Of a stretch of DNA of 44,368 nucleotides, positions 25,478-33,657 are shown piece after piece (position 1 is the first letter of the stretch; the number at the start of each line of letters is the position of its first letter). This stretch comes from Ligilactobacillus sp. WC1T17 (GTDB taxonomy: Bacteria > Bacillota > Bacilli > Lactobacillales > Lactobacillaceae). Under the pieces are notes generated by a model, which was not told where the DNA came from, made no database searches, and was given only the letters and a program-made list of their open reading frames with translations. The DNA lies in contig FOCC01000014.1 in the NCBI GenBank assembly GCA_900110005.1, positions 1 to 44,368 on the forward strand, read 5' to 3'. The translations under genes were made by a program, and so were the position numbers.

Positions 25478-26347
25478 CTACTTTCTCATATAATTTAAAT
25501 CTTGTTTTTCCTTAAAAGCTTCAAAATAATTACGGTATACTTTATATATCCAGTATTCATCCAAAAATTCAATGACCTTTAAAGCTTTTTTTACCATTCT
25601 TTCGCCACGCTTTTTTCGCGCTATTCTATAAAAGTAAAGCCCTTCAAAATAATTGAGCTTGGTACGTTCGTAGTATTGGCTACTTTGAATTTCATTGTGC
25701 AAAATATCCAAATACTTTCCACAATAAAGTAAATTTTCACTTTCAAGTTCACCTATTACTGCGTTAAACAGCATCTTCAGGATAATGTCTTTATTTTCAA
25801 CAGGTATTTTTCCATCATGATATACACGTTTAATTAAAAAAAATTTCTGTTCATTACTAAAAAATATGATTGCTAGTGAAAGCAGCTTTATTTCATAATT
25901 GCCAATATCTGCTACGGTCCAAAGATAATCAATCAGTTCGCTAACAATCCTTTTATCAACTGGCTCATGCAAAATTCTATTTTGCGCTAATTTTAGTAGC
26001 ATAATATTATGCTTATGCCTGATATTTCCATCTAATTTAAATGTTTCGGCTTCTTCTAAAAACAATTCATTAACTTTATTTAAATTCCCATTTTTGACAG
26101 CTTCATCGTACTTTTCAATAAAACAATCTTGGTTATCAAACGTATAAAACTCTTCGCAAAGACATCTCAATTCGCCGTATGACATATTCAATCTATCAAT
26201 AATCTTTAAGAACTTGCTGATGGTCAATTCACTTTTGCCATTTTCAAATTTAGAAAATTGCTGGACTGAGACAATATTTTTCACTAAATCCTTGATTTTA
26301 ATCCCCTTCGCCAAACGTATCTGCTTAACTTTTTGCCCTATTTTCAT
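25478..26347 (-). CDS. Rgg/GadR/MutR family peptide-sensing regulator
   Basis: The 289-residue protein has an XRE-type helix-turn-helix (residues 5-60; I-K-I-K-D-L-V and S-V-Q-Q-F-S-K-F-E-N-G-K-S-E-L are characteristic of Rgg) followed by an all-helical repeat domain like those of the RNPP family, which bind short peptides. Rgg proteins usually control an adjacent operon in response to a small exported peptide. The next two genes on the same strand (unknown protein, ABC exporter) are the natural target. I looked for a short hydrophobic peptide gene in 26348-26545 and in the 60 bases downstream and found none with a ribosome site. A+T content here is visibly higher than in the glycosidase genes. 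Confidence 0.88.
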   Translation of the reverse strand: MKIGQKVKQIRLAKGIKIKDLVKNIVSVQQFSKFENGKSELTISKFLKIIDRLNMSYGELRCLCEEFYTFDNQDCFIEKYDEAVKNGNLNKVNELFLEEAETFKLDGNIRHKHNIMLLKLAQNRILHEPVDKRIVSELIDYLWTVADIGNYEIKLLSLAIIFFSNEQKFFLIKRVYHDGKIPVENKDIILKMLFNAVIGELESENLLYCGKYLDILHNEIQSSQYYERTKLNYFEGLYFYRIARKKRGERMVKKALKVIEFLDEYWIYKVYRNYFEAFKEKQDLNYMRK

Positions 26348-26545
26348 AAACTTCCCCCAATTTAAACAATATGAGAATACGCCCTTTTTAAATTAAAAAA
26401 ATAACATTTAGATTAATTACGTCCACATTTTAGCATAGTCTTGCCAACGATGCAAAAGCTTCGGCTACATATTGCATATTGCTTTTTTTTCTAGCCAAAA
26501 CGCGTAAAATATTAAATAGAGAACGTTTTGAAAGAAGATGGTTTT

Positions 26546-27391
26546 ATGCTCAAAAAAATTTTATTAACGCTTTTCATCATCTTAATTTTGGCTGTTTTGA
26601 TCCAACTTTTCCTCATAACCGGTACAAAAGGCCAAGCATTGCAAAAAGACAATTTGCGTAGCGATGTCAAATACAGTCCAACACCTACACTTCTCATTCC
26701 CGGCTGGGCGGGAAACGCCTTAACCTATGCCAAATTAATTCATTATTATCAAAAAGAAAATATTGCTCAAAAAACGATGACCGTCCATGTATCCCCTACT
26801 GGAAAAATTCATGTTTCAGGTACTGTTGCCGGCAAAAAAAATGCGCTGATACAGGTTATCTTTGACTGGAATTACACTAAAAACTACCTGCCTCAAGTTA
26901 CTTGGCTGACTAATATAATGAAAGTTTTACATCATCAATATGGAGTCACCAAATTGAATGTCGTGGCCCATTCTTGGGGGGGAACGGCGTGGATTCATGC
27001 CGTCGCCAATTCCCGCTACATCCAAAAAAACATAACTTTTAACAAGGTCATCTTGCTTGGAGTCCCCATTAATGAATCTTTCTCCAATAAAATATCTTTT
27101 TTAGAAGCTTTAAAGAAAAAGACCACCGACAAAAATTATTTTCGTTTAGTTAAGAAGTTAAAAAAGTTTGATCCGCAAAAAATGATTCACTTTTATAATA
27201 TTATGGGAACTAAATCAGACGTAAAGGCCTCAGATGGATCTGTTCCTCATGTACAATCTGAATTTTTAAAAACGGTTCTCAAAGACGATTGGTCCACCTA
27301 TCACCAAGTTATCTATCAAAACACCACCCATTCCGGCTTGCATGAGAGCAAAAAAGTGTTGAATAAATTAGCCTCCGTTTTGTGGGAATAA
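26546..27391 (+). CDS. Membrane-anchored alpha/beta hydrolase, DUF915 type
   Basis: The N-terminus L-K-K-I-L-L-T-L-F-I-I-L-I-L-A-V-L is a single TM or uncleaved signal anchor. P-T-L-L-I-P-G-W-A-G-N forms the oxyanion region and V-V-A-H-S-W-G-G the nucleophile elbow (Ser in A-H-S-W-G). The final T-H-S-G-L-H-E holds the likely catalytic His. This matches the DUF915 hydrolases common in lactobacilli and listeriae, cell-surface esterases of unknown substrate. The ATG at 26546 is chosen: AAAGAAG lies about 9 bases upstream, while the earlier TTG at 26528 would put the ribosome site inside the gene. It diverges from rgg and has its own terminator. Confidence 0.85.
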   Translation: MLKKILLTLFIILILAVLIQLFLITGTKGQALQKDNLRSDVKYSPTPTLLIPGWAGNALTYAKLIHYYQKENIAQKTMTVHVSPTGKIHVSGTVAGKKNALIQVIFDWNYTKNYLPQVTWLTNIMKVLHHQYGVTKLNVVAHSWGGTAWIHAVANSRYIQKNITFNKVILLGVPINESFSNKISFLEALKKKTTDKNYFRLVKKLKKFDPQKMIHFYNIMGTKSDVKASDGSVPHVQSEFLKTVLKDDWSTYHQVIYQNTTHSGLHESKKVLNKLASVLWE

Positions 27392-27535
27392 TTTATCCGT
27401 CGTAAAACTTAGTAGTTTACGCTAGCCAAATAGTGCTAACTAATTTCAAATGCTTGCCACAAGTTTCTAATAAAGCTTTTAATAGCGCTTATTTTGGGAA
27501 ACCAAATCGCATCCCCCTTTCTTTTACATAAAAAT

Positions 27536-27576
27536 AAAGACTAGACCTACAACACGTAGTCGTAGGTCTAGTCTTT
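27536..27576 (+). terminator. Terminator of the DUF915 hydrolase gene
   Basis: Perfect 15-bp arms (27536-27550, 27562-27576) followed by T's. The 140 bases between the gene and this hairpin show no feature. Confidence 0.85.
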
Positions 27577-27582
27577 TAATTT

Positions 27583-27617
27583 AAATAGCGCAAGTCCGTC
27601 TTAGACTTGCGCTATTT
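27583..27617 (-). terminator. Terminator of the beta-glucuronidase gene
   Basis: Perfect 14-bp arms AAATAGCGCAAGTC (27583-27596) and GACTTGCGCTATTT (27604-27617), 36 bases past the stop on the minus strand. Confidence 0.8.
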
Positions 27618-27653
27618 GCCTAAATTTATCAGCTTTTTTGCCTTGAATTTTAT

Positions 27654-29393
27654 TTAATTTTGCTTATGCCAACGTTTTTGCAACAATTTGACGACCATCT
27701 TAGGCTGGCGCTCTCTCGTAAAGACCCCTTTATTATTTCCCATAACCCTGATTAATGACGGAGATGTCTTAAAATCAGCAAAGTTCCACAATTGTTCGCC
27801 AACTACATAATCATATTTATCAAAAACTTGGAAATTAGCCTCATAATAATCCCACTGATATTCTTCTGAATAGGGTTCATGATACAGGGAATGCTTGCCA
27901 TAAATTGTGTCTGCCCCAAATTCAGTGAAAATAATCGGCTTATTAGGATAAAGTTCATGCCAACCTTCAATGTCTTGGGCTAAATCCTGTTTAGCTTTGG
28001 TTAAATCATCATTATCAACATACCAGCCATAGTAACGGTTAAGGCATAAAACATCGCACAGGGAGCTGACCTTATCAAGCTGATATCCTGACATAGAAAT
28101 ATTGACCACTGTTAAAGGCCGATCATCTAAGGTTCGCATATACTCAAACAAAGGCTTAAAATACTCATAAGCCCCTTCCTGCTGGCCAGCTGGTTCATTT
28201 GCCAACGACCACATCACTACACTCGGGTGATTTTTATCCCGCTCAACCAGCTCTTTTAATGCCTGTTTATGGGCCTTTCCTGTTTGTAAAACCTGCCAAG
28301 TAGAGCTGTCCGTTTGGCTGATACCCGTATTAACACTAAAATCATTATACAATCCTACGGCTGCTACTTCATCAATCACTAAAAAGCCGCGTTTATCTGC
28401 TAGCATCATTTCTTCTTCTGAATAAGGATAGTGTGATGTTCTAAAAGAATTGGCACCTAAATTTTTCATAATGTTAAAATCCAAATTGGTCAAAGCTAGA
28501 TTCTCACCCCGGCCACTGGCAATAAAATCTTCATGCCGGCCAAAGCCTTTAAAATAGACGGGTTTATCATTTAGATAAAATTGGCCATCTTCCACTTTGA
28601 TTGTCCGTAAGCCAAATTCCTGTCGATAAGTATCTAACAGTTGGCCTTTTTGATAAACCTTAATTTCAGCAGCATATAAATGCGCATCCATCACATTCCA
28701 GCGTTTGGGCTTATCAATCATAAAACTCCCGCCTAAACTGCTTTGTCCAAGCAACACTTCATCTTCATCGAAGTAGGTAATCATGGCTTGGTCATAAGGC
28801 CCAACAATTTCAGCACTTGGTGTAACAACTGCCTGTTCACCTGTCAGCTGGTAATTGATGTCAAATGTATCAATGTAGGTAAAATTAGTCGTATACAATA
28901 CAACCGGCCGATGAATACCGCTATAATTATAAAAATCAAACCGTGGTTCCAAATGGTTTGTCTTTTCATCGTAAGCAGCTGAAGGTAAAGTTGTATTGTC
29001 TAAAATATTTGAAACCGCCACTTTTAAATCATTAATGCCAACTTGAACATAATCATTAATGGTAAATTCAAAAGGCGTAAAGCCACCTACATGCTGGTCG
29101 ACAAACTGACCATTAATGTATACTTTAGCTTGATGCGTTACTGCACCAAAACGCAACACCAGCCTTTTTTGCAAAGTTTCCGGTTGAACAGCAAAGTTTC
29201 TTTCATACCACACCGTACCCACATAGTCGCTTAGTTGCTTATCCAAAGTTTGATCGTTAAAAGAAGCCGGAACTGCCATCAGCTGCGCATGTGTTAGTGG
29301 CTTTTTTAAATCTACCTGAGAGGTATTAGAAAACTTCCACATTCCATCTAGTTTGCTGGTCATTCTTATTTCATTTGCTTGCGGATATAACAT
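27654..29393 (-). CDS. uidA: Beta-glucuronidase, GH2
   Basis: The 579-residue protein has the GH2 sugar-binding, immunoglobulin-like and TIM-barrel domains in order. M-L-Y-P at the start and W-N-F-A-D-F ... G-V-F-T-R-E-R-Q-P-K near the end are hallmarks of UidA/GusA. The acid/base is E400 in W-S-L-A-N-E-P, the nucleophile E491 in I-I-F-T-E-F-G-A-D-T. The N553-x-K555 pair (G-N-N-K-G) is the carboxylate-recognising NxK motif that separates glucuronidases from galactosidases. No signal peptide: it acts in the cytoplasm on imported glucuronides. It has its own promoter and terminator at the end of the glycoside locus. Start ATG 29393 has a weak GAGGCG ribosome site. Confidence 0.92.
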   Translation of the reverse strand: MLYPQANEIRMTSKLDGMWKFSNTSQVDLKKPLTHAQLMAVPASFNDQTLDKQLSDYVGTVWYERNFAVQPETLQKRLVLRFGAVTHQAKVYINGQFVDQHVGGFTPFEFTINDYVQVGINDLKVAVSNILDNTTLPSAAYDEKTNHLEPRFDFYNYSGIHRPVVLYTTNFTYIDTFDINYQLTGEQAVVTPSAEIVGPYDQAMITYFDEDEVLLGQSSLGGSFMIDKPKRWNVMDAHLYAAEIKVYQKGQLLDTYRQEFGLRTIKVEDGQFYLNDKPVYFKGFGRHEDFIASGRGENLALTNLDFNIMKNLGANSFRTSHYPYSEEEMMLADKRGFLVIDEVAAVGLYNDFSVNTGISQTDSSTWQVLQTGKAHKQALKELVERDKNHPSVVMWSLANEPAGQQEGAYEYFKPLFEYMRTLDDRPLTVVNISMSGYQLDKVSSLCDVLCLNRYYGWYVDNDDLTKAKQDLAQDIEGWHELYPNKPIIFTEFGADTIYGKHSLYHEPYSEEYQWDYYEANFQVFDKYDYVVGEQLWNFADFKTSPSLIRVMGNNKGVFTRERQPKMVVKLLQKRWHKQN

Positions 29394-29407
29394 GTTATCG
29401 CCTCAAT

Positions 29408-29421
29408 CTTAAACGTTTTCA
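29408..29421 (-). promoter_or_regulatory. cre-like site upstream of uidA
   Basis: TGAAAACGTTTAAG on the minus strand matches the CcpA cre consensus at 12 of 14 positions and lies between a TACAAT -10 candidate and the start codon, where CcpA represses. Confidence 0.5.
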
Positions 29422-29476
29422 TGATTATTGTAGCACTTTCTTTTTACGTTCATAAGTAATTTTAAATGTAACTACC

Positions 29477-29511
29477 AAAAAATCAGCCTCTAACTTTAGA
29501 GACTGATTTTT
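29477..29511 (-). terminator. Terminator at the end of the GH2-MFS-GH43-GH140 run
   Basis: AAAAAATCAG-CTCTA pairs with TAGAG-CTGATTTTT with one mismatched pair. It lies 25 bases past the last gene of the operon. Confidence 0.75.
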
Positions 29512-29535
29512 CATGTATTCGTTGCTACTGAGATT

Positions 29536-30771
29536 TTAGGCTAAAATCAAGAGGTAATCATCAGCCAAATCCAGCTTCTTTGCAAGTTTGTCAGCAACTT
29601 CTGGAAAGTAAATCCGCCTATTTTCAAGATTGACCGCCTTAACTTGGCTGAAGTCAAAGTCTAAGTCAGACAGGTCAACATCTCTTGCGGCAGGAACATA
29701 GACTAATGTCTTATTTTGTCCCTTTAGCGCCTTTAAACCATCAAGTTCAACCGGTTGGGGATTGATTAAATCTTTCGTTTTTTCCTTTATATAGGCAATA
29801 TCCATAGCACCAGAGAAATTCAGAGCATCATGGAAATCGGCCGGGTATGGGTAGCCGGGCGGGAAAGTCTCGCCACTGTTGTGCCAAGACCAAATCCCAT
29901 GAGCACCATAGGTTACCCCGCCAAAGGCTCCGGCAAGCACGGCCTGCCAAGATGACTTGCGGACATCTTTTGCACTATATCTTTCATCCATTTCCCGGGA
30001 AAATTTCGGCATGAATTCATAACAGACTTCTGTATCAACCATTGGTTTATTAAAACCTTTTTTAAGCATTTCTTTAGGAATTGAATAGGAAGTCTGCTGG
30101 CCGTCTCTGCCGTGGCCTGATTGATAGGAGAAGAAGTCAAGTTTTTCCAACAAATCCGGGTAAACGTCAGTGTGTTCACCGGCAATATGCGCTGATACCA
30201 AGGCTTCTGCGTCATTTGCCTTTACAACATCATAGGCTGTCAGGTAGTAATCTTTGGCCTTTGATTCTTCAGGAAAGTCGGTATCACCACTGATAAAGTA
30301 GATTGGGTGGTACTTCTTAAAACGCTTGACCGCCATTTCCACATAGCCGGCCACATTTTCATAAGGCATGAGATTAGTTGCTTGGGCCATCCCATGTACC
30401 CAGGTATCAGGGATATAGTTGCACCACAAAAGAATGAGGCCGGGTGTCAGGTCATATTCTTCCATGACTTTCAGCATTTCTTCAGCATGGTTGAAATATT
30501 CCTCATTTGGTTTGGAGTAATCATAGACTCTAGTACCGTCATTACTTACCAGCTCAAAAGGTTCCCAAACCTTGCCGTCTGAAATAGTGCTGGCGTCCCA
30601 TTGTCTTAAGACGTTAATTTGAATAACATTGTATCCTTGTGCTTTTCTTTTTTTCAGGTAATGACGCCAATCATTCATGGAAATATTGGTAAAGGCAGAC
30701 CAACAAGTGTCGGCCAAATAAAAGAATGTTTTGCCGTCTTTTTCAAATCTTCTATTATTTACTTTCAACAT
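29536..30771 (-). CDS. DUF4038/GH140-like glycosidase (apiosidase-type)
   Basis: This 411-residue TIM-barrel protein carries the DUF4038 start F-F-Y-L-A-D-T-C-W-S-A-F and the blocks Y-N-V-I-Q-I-N-V-L, F-I-S-G-D-T-D-F, M-V-D-T-E-V-C-Y-E and G-V-T-Y-G-A-H-G-I-W-S-W. This is the architecture of GH140, whose founding member (Bacteroides BT1012) is an endo-apiosidase acting on rhamnogalacturonan II. Asp in G-D-T-D and Glu in D-T-E-V are candidate catalytic acids. The start at 30771 is preferred, as GGGAGGT is about 8 bases upstream; the ATG at 30777 is too close to it. It overlaps the GH43 gene by 17 bases. No signal peptide. Substrate is inferred by family; other small glycosides are possible. 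Confidence 0.8.
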   Translation of the reverse strand: MLKVNNRRFEKDGKTFFYLADTCWSAFTNISMNDWRHYLKKRKAQGYNVIQINVLRQWDASTISDGKVWEPFELVSNDGTRVYDYSKPNEEYFNHAEEMLKVMEEYDLTPGLILLWCNYIPDTWVHGMAQATNLMPYENVAGYVEMAVKRFKKYHPIYFISGDTDFPEESKAKDYYLTAYDVVKANDAEALVSAHIAGEHTDVYPDLLEKLDFFSYQSGHGRDGQQTSYSIPKEMLKKGFNKPMVDTEVCYEFMPKFSREMDERYSAKDVRKSSWQAVLAGAFGGVTYGAHGIWSWHNSGETFPPGYPYPADFHDALNFSGAMDIAYIKEKTKDLINPQPVELDGLKALKGQNKTLVYVPAARDVDLSDLDFDFSQVKAVNLENRRIYFPEVADKLAKKLDLADDYLLILA

Positions 30772-32299
30772 CGGCATTTACCTCCCTTTTTACTTTCGTT
30801 ACTGTCAGTTTGGCATTGCCATAAGCAAAAAGGCCTTCGATATCACCGGTGTTTAAAGCGGCTAAAGCTTCATTTGATAAGTTGATAGCTGCCATTTCAA
30901 AGGACACCTTTTGCTCTTTAGCATAGGCAGTAAAAGTCTTCGTTGCTGCCGAATTGATTAATTCCAGTTTTTCAGGTAGGCTTGTCAAATGACCCACTTT
31001 TTGGTTAACCACAACATCCGCGACTTGTTGGAGGCGATAGAGGTCATAGCCTTGTTCTGTTTTCTTTAAGATAAGTCCGGCATAGTGGTCAACATTAATG
31101 AGGGAAACAATCCCGGCGGCTCCTTCCTTAAGGTCCGTTTCTTCAGATACTTCTACCGTCAATACTTCTTCATGGTCTGCTTGTCTTAAACCAACAAACG
31201 ATGGCGTACCAAGTTCTGAGAGCTTCTTTTCTTGACCATACAATTCAAGCAGACCGTCTTTGACCTGCAGCTTGTCTTTTAAACTGTCACGCAATGTCAG
31301 CCAGTCATTTTTCAACCCGTCCTTGAAGTCATCTTCAAAGTCTGCTGAAGCCTGGACCCCGATAGTCTTGGCATGTTCTGGGAAGTCTGTCAGGTCCACT
31401 TCCTTTTCAGGCACACCCTTGTAGATTTTAGGCCAAATACCCGACCAGTCAACCGGATAAAGCAGGGTTTCCCGGCCGATATTGGTGATTTGGCTGAAGC
31501 CGACATTGGCGGGTCTAGTGCCTAAGCAGACCAGCCACCAGTTGCCATTAACATCTTGAAACAAGTCGGAGTGCCCGATGTTTTGTAAGGGCTGTTCGGC
31601 CCGGTCACGGTTGGTGAATAAGGGGTTGACACCGACTTCGTTTTCGTATGGTCCCCATAATTCTTTAGACCGGAACATGGTAACCATGTGGCCTTGACCG
31701 GTTCCGCCTTCTGCAGTCAATAAATAATAGTATCCCTTTTGCTTTAAGATGTGAGGACCTTCAACGTCGCGTCCACCGGTCCCAAAGGCGATGACTTCCG
31801 GTCCACGCAGGATTTTGCCATCTTCCAGGTTAATTTCTACCTGCTGGATTGCTTTGGTTCCCTTGTCATCGATGTAGCCGGTAAACTGCAGGTAGGTTCT
31901 CCCATCTTCAAAGTACAAGTCCGGGTCAATCCCCATGACGTTAACTTCCACTCGATCGTTTTCCCAGATAATCGCTGACTTGTCTTCATTGAAAGTCCCG
32001 CGGATGATAAAGGTCTTGAATTCGGCAAAGTTAGTGGTTACCACATAAAAATGCCCTTCATAATGTCTGATGCAAACAGCAAAGATACCTTCGTTTGACT
32101 TAGAGGTTCTAAGATCCGCCTGCTTAGGACTTTTAGCAATACCGGGCATTCTTTCCCAATTAACCAAATCTTTACTCTTTGATAAAGCTATTCCTGGATA
32201 ATATTCAAAAGTTGAATTAACTAGATAGTAGGTATCGTCCACTAAAACAATACTTGGATCAGGATACATCCCATGTAAAATTGGATTTTGATATTTCAT
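30755..32299 (-). CDS. GH43 family beta-xylosidase/alpha-arabinofuranosidase
   Basis: The 514-residue protein begins N-P-I-L-H-G-M-Y-P-D14-P-S, with the general base Asp14. The pKa-modulating Asp is D125 in G-I-D-P-D-L-Y-F and the proton donor E180 in D-V-E-G-P-H-I. A five-bladed propeller (1-310) is followed by a beta-sandwich (about 335-505), as in XynB-type GH43. These enzymes remove xylose or arabinose from oligosaccharide ends; the sequence does not settle which. No signal peptide, so intracellular. It starts 5 bases after the MFS stop and overlaps the next glycosidase, so the three are tightly co-translated. Confidence 0.9.
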   Translation of the reverse strand: MKYQNPILHGMYPDPSIVLVDDTYYLVNSTFEYYPGIALSKSKDLVNWERMPGIAKSPKQADLRTSKSNEGIFAVCIRHYEGHFYVVTTNFAEFKTFIIRGTFNEDKSAIIWENDRVEVNVMGIDPDLYFEDGRTYLQFTGYIDDKGTKAIQQVEINLEDGKILRGPEVIAFGTGGRDVEGPHILKQKGYYYLLTAEGGTGQGHMVTMFRSKELWGPYENEVGVNPLFTNRDRAEQPLQNIGHSDLFQDVNGNWWLVCLGTRPANVGFSQITNIGRETLLYPVDWSGIWPKIYKGVPEKEVDLTDFPEHAKTIGVQASADFEDDFKDGLKNDWLTLRDSLKDKLQVKDGLLELYGQEKKLSELGTPSFVGLRQADHEEVLTVEVSEETDLKEGAAGIVSLINVDHYAGLILKKTEQGYDLYRLQQVADVVVNQKVGHLTSLPEKLELINSAATKTFTAYAKEQKVSFEMAAINLSNEALAALNTGDIEGLFAYGNAKLTVTKVKREVNADVESK

Positions 32300-32303
32300 A
32301 AAA

Positions 32304-33542
32304 TTACCCCTTTACAGGATGGTTAGCAGCATCTTCTTGTTCTTCTGACGCATTTTCATTTTGCAATAAATTACCAGATTCAACCTTCTTTTCAAAGCCA
32401 GTTACAAACAAGATAATCGCTACAACTAAAGCTAAAGCACCGGCAAAAATAAATGATGGTGCACCGGCTGGAACATGTAACCAGCTGATAAGTTTAGGAG
32501 CAATTGCAGAACTTAAACTATTGATGAAGACAAAAATCGACATAACAACGGGTACTTGTTTTGGTGAGCAAAGCATTGATAACATGAATGTTGCAGTTGG
32601 CATAATTGTAACCATAGTAATAGCTGAGAAAGCTGCTGCAATACCTAAAGCGATTACATTATTGAAGAAATAGGTCAAAGCTAAAGTAATAACTAAGAAT
32701 AAGAAACCAAAGGCCAAGGTATTAGGCTTAGTTGCCTTGCGCAAATATTTGAAACCAAGACCAGCAAAAATACCGACAAAAGTACCAAATGAATTGATAG
32801 CCCCTGTCATGGCTGTCCCACCTAGATGCTTAGCAGCAATAATGATAGAAAGGTTAGCAGCATAAGCCGTATAAGCAACACCTAAAACAAAGACAGCTAA
32901 ATAAATCCAATAAACATATGGGTTCATCCCTTTGATAATTGACCAAGTGGATTCTTTTTGGCCATTATCACTATTCGTTGTAACATTTTCAACTTTGTCG
33001 TTTGGCAAGCAGAACAATACTAATAAGAAGACAATAATCCCTAAAGCAAAGACCCAGTACAAATGACGCCAGTTTTGTGCGCCTAAGACCCCGCCTAAAG
33101 CAGTAAGTACCATGGATCCAAGAGAAGTCATCCCCGTACTAATTCCCATCATAGAAGAACGATCTTCACCGTCAAAGTTAGCGGTTAAAATCATTGGATT
33201 TAATGTTGAAATAAAACCAACACCCATCCCCAAGATGACAGAGCAAGCCAGCAGACCAATAATTGAGCTATTCCAAACAGCAGGAATTACCCCACCGGCT
33301 GTAACTAAGGCAATACCCAATAGAACCAAATTCTTTTTGGAAACATGCAAAGCCATTTGGCCAGCGATTAAAGTGATAATTAAAGATCCAAGTCCTGGCA
33401 AGGTAGATAATAATTGCACTGTTGAAATAGGTGTATTAGGAAATGATTTTGAAATGGCCGCAATCGCAGCCCCTGCTACTGAACCTGACATTGCTAGTGT
33501 CGCCATACTTACGGCACCGATTCTTGTTTTCATTTTATCCAT
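32304..33542 (-). CDS. MFS transporter, probable glycoside importer
   Basis: This 412-residue protein has 12 hydrophobic segments (M-A-T-L-A-M-S-G-S-V-A-G-A-A-I; G-L-G-S-L-I-I-T-L-I-A-G-Q; G-M-G-V-G-F-I-S-T). It lacks the drug-exporter motif C and is not a GPH-family symporter. An acidic, Gln-rich tail (E-N-A-S-E-E-Q-E-D) ends it. Its position, first in a unit with GH43 and GH140 and behind GH2, argues for uptake of the substrate of these cytosolic enzymes. AAAGGA lies before ATG 33542. Its promoter has a 16-bp element shared with GH3 at the same spacing, a cre-like box and a good -10. Confidence 0.82.
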   Translation of the reverse strand: MDKMKTRIGAVSMATLAMSGSVAGAAIAAISKSFPNTPISTVQLLSTLPGLGSLIITLIAGQMALHVSKKNLVLLGIALVTAGGVIPAVWNSSIIGLLACSVILGMGVGFISTLNPMILTANFDGEDRSSMMGISTGMTSLGSMVLTALGGVLGAQNWRHLYWVFALGIIVFLLVLFCLPNDKVENVTTNSDNGQKESTWSIIKGMNPYVYWIYLAVFVLGVAYTAYAANLSIIIAAKHLGGTAMTGAINSFGTFVGIFAGLGFKYLRKATKPNTLAFGFLFLVITLALTYFFNNVIALGIAAAFSAITMVTIMPTATFMLSMLCSPKQVPVVMSIFVFINSLSSAIAPKLISWLHVPAGAPSFIFAGALALVVAIILFVTGFEKKVESGNLLQNENASEEQEDAANHPVKG

Positions 33543-33573
33543 ATAATTTCAATCCTTTCTTGCATAACGCTTT

Positions 33574-33612
33574 TGTTTACATTTATATTATATGTTTCAT
33601 AAACCGCTTTCA
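33574..33612 (-). promoter_or_regulatory. MFS operon promoter with cre-like boxes
   Basis: -10 TATAAT at 33587-33592 on the minus strand, no good -35. Directly after it, TATAAATGTAAACA (33574-33587) matches cre at 12 of 14; upstream, TGAAAGCGGTTTAT (33599-33612) also matches at 12 of 14. Two candidates around one promoter suggest CcpA repression. Confidence 0.55.
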
Positions 33613-33637
33613 CCATATTCAAATGTTACACTATTTA

Positions 33638-33653
33638 TGTTCATTTCACAGAT
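33638..33653 (-). promoter_or_regulatory. Putative AraC activator site upstream of the MFS operon
   Basis: ATCTGTGAAATGAACA on the minus strand is identical to 38168-38183 upstream of GH3. Its 5' end is 61 bases from the start of the -10 here and 60 bases in the GH3 promoter. It lies 4 bases past the GH2 stop. Confidence 0.65.
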
Positions 33654-33657
33654 ATGG

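Noticed and set aside
26348-26545. Short hydrophobic peptide gene (Rgg partner) near rgg
   Set aside because: Small ATG frames exist (for example an 18-codon one near 26451) but none has a ribosome site or a hydrophobic SHP-like end.
27536-27617. Two adjacent hairpins as a possible structured RNA
   Set aside because: Each has the position and flanks of a terminator for one of two convergent genes.
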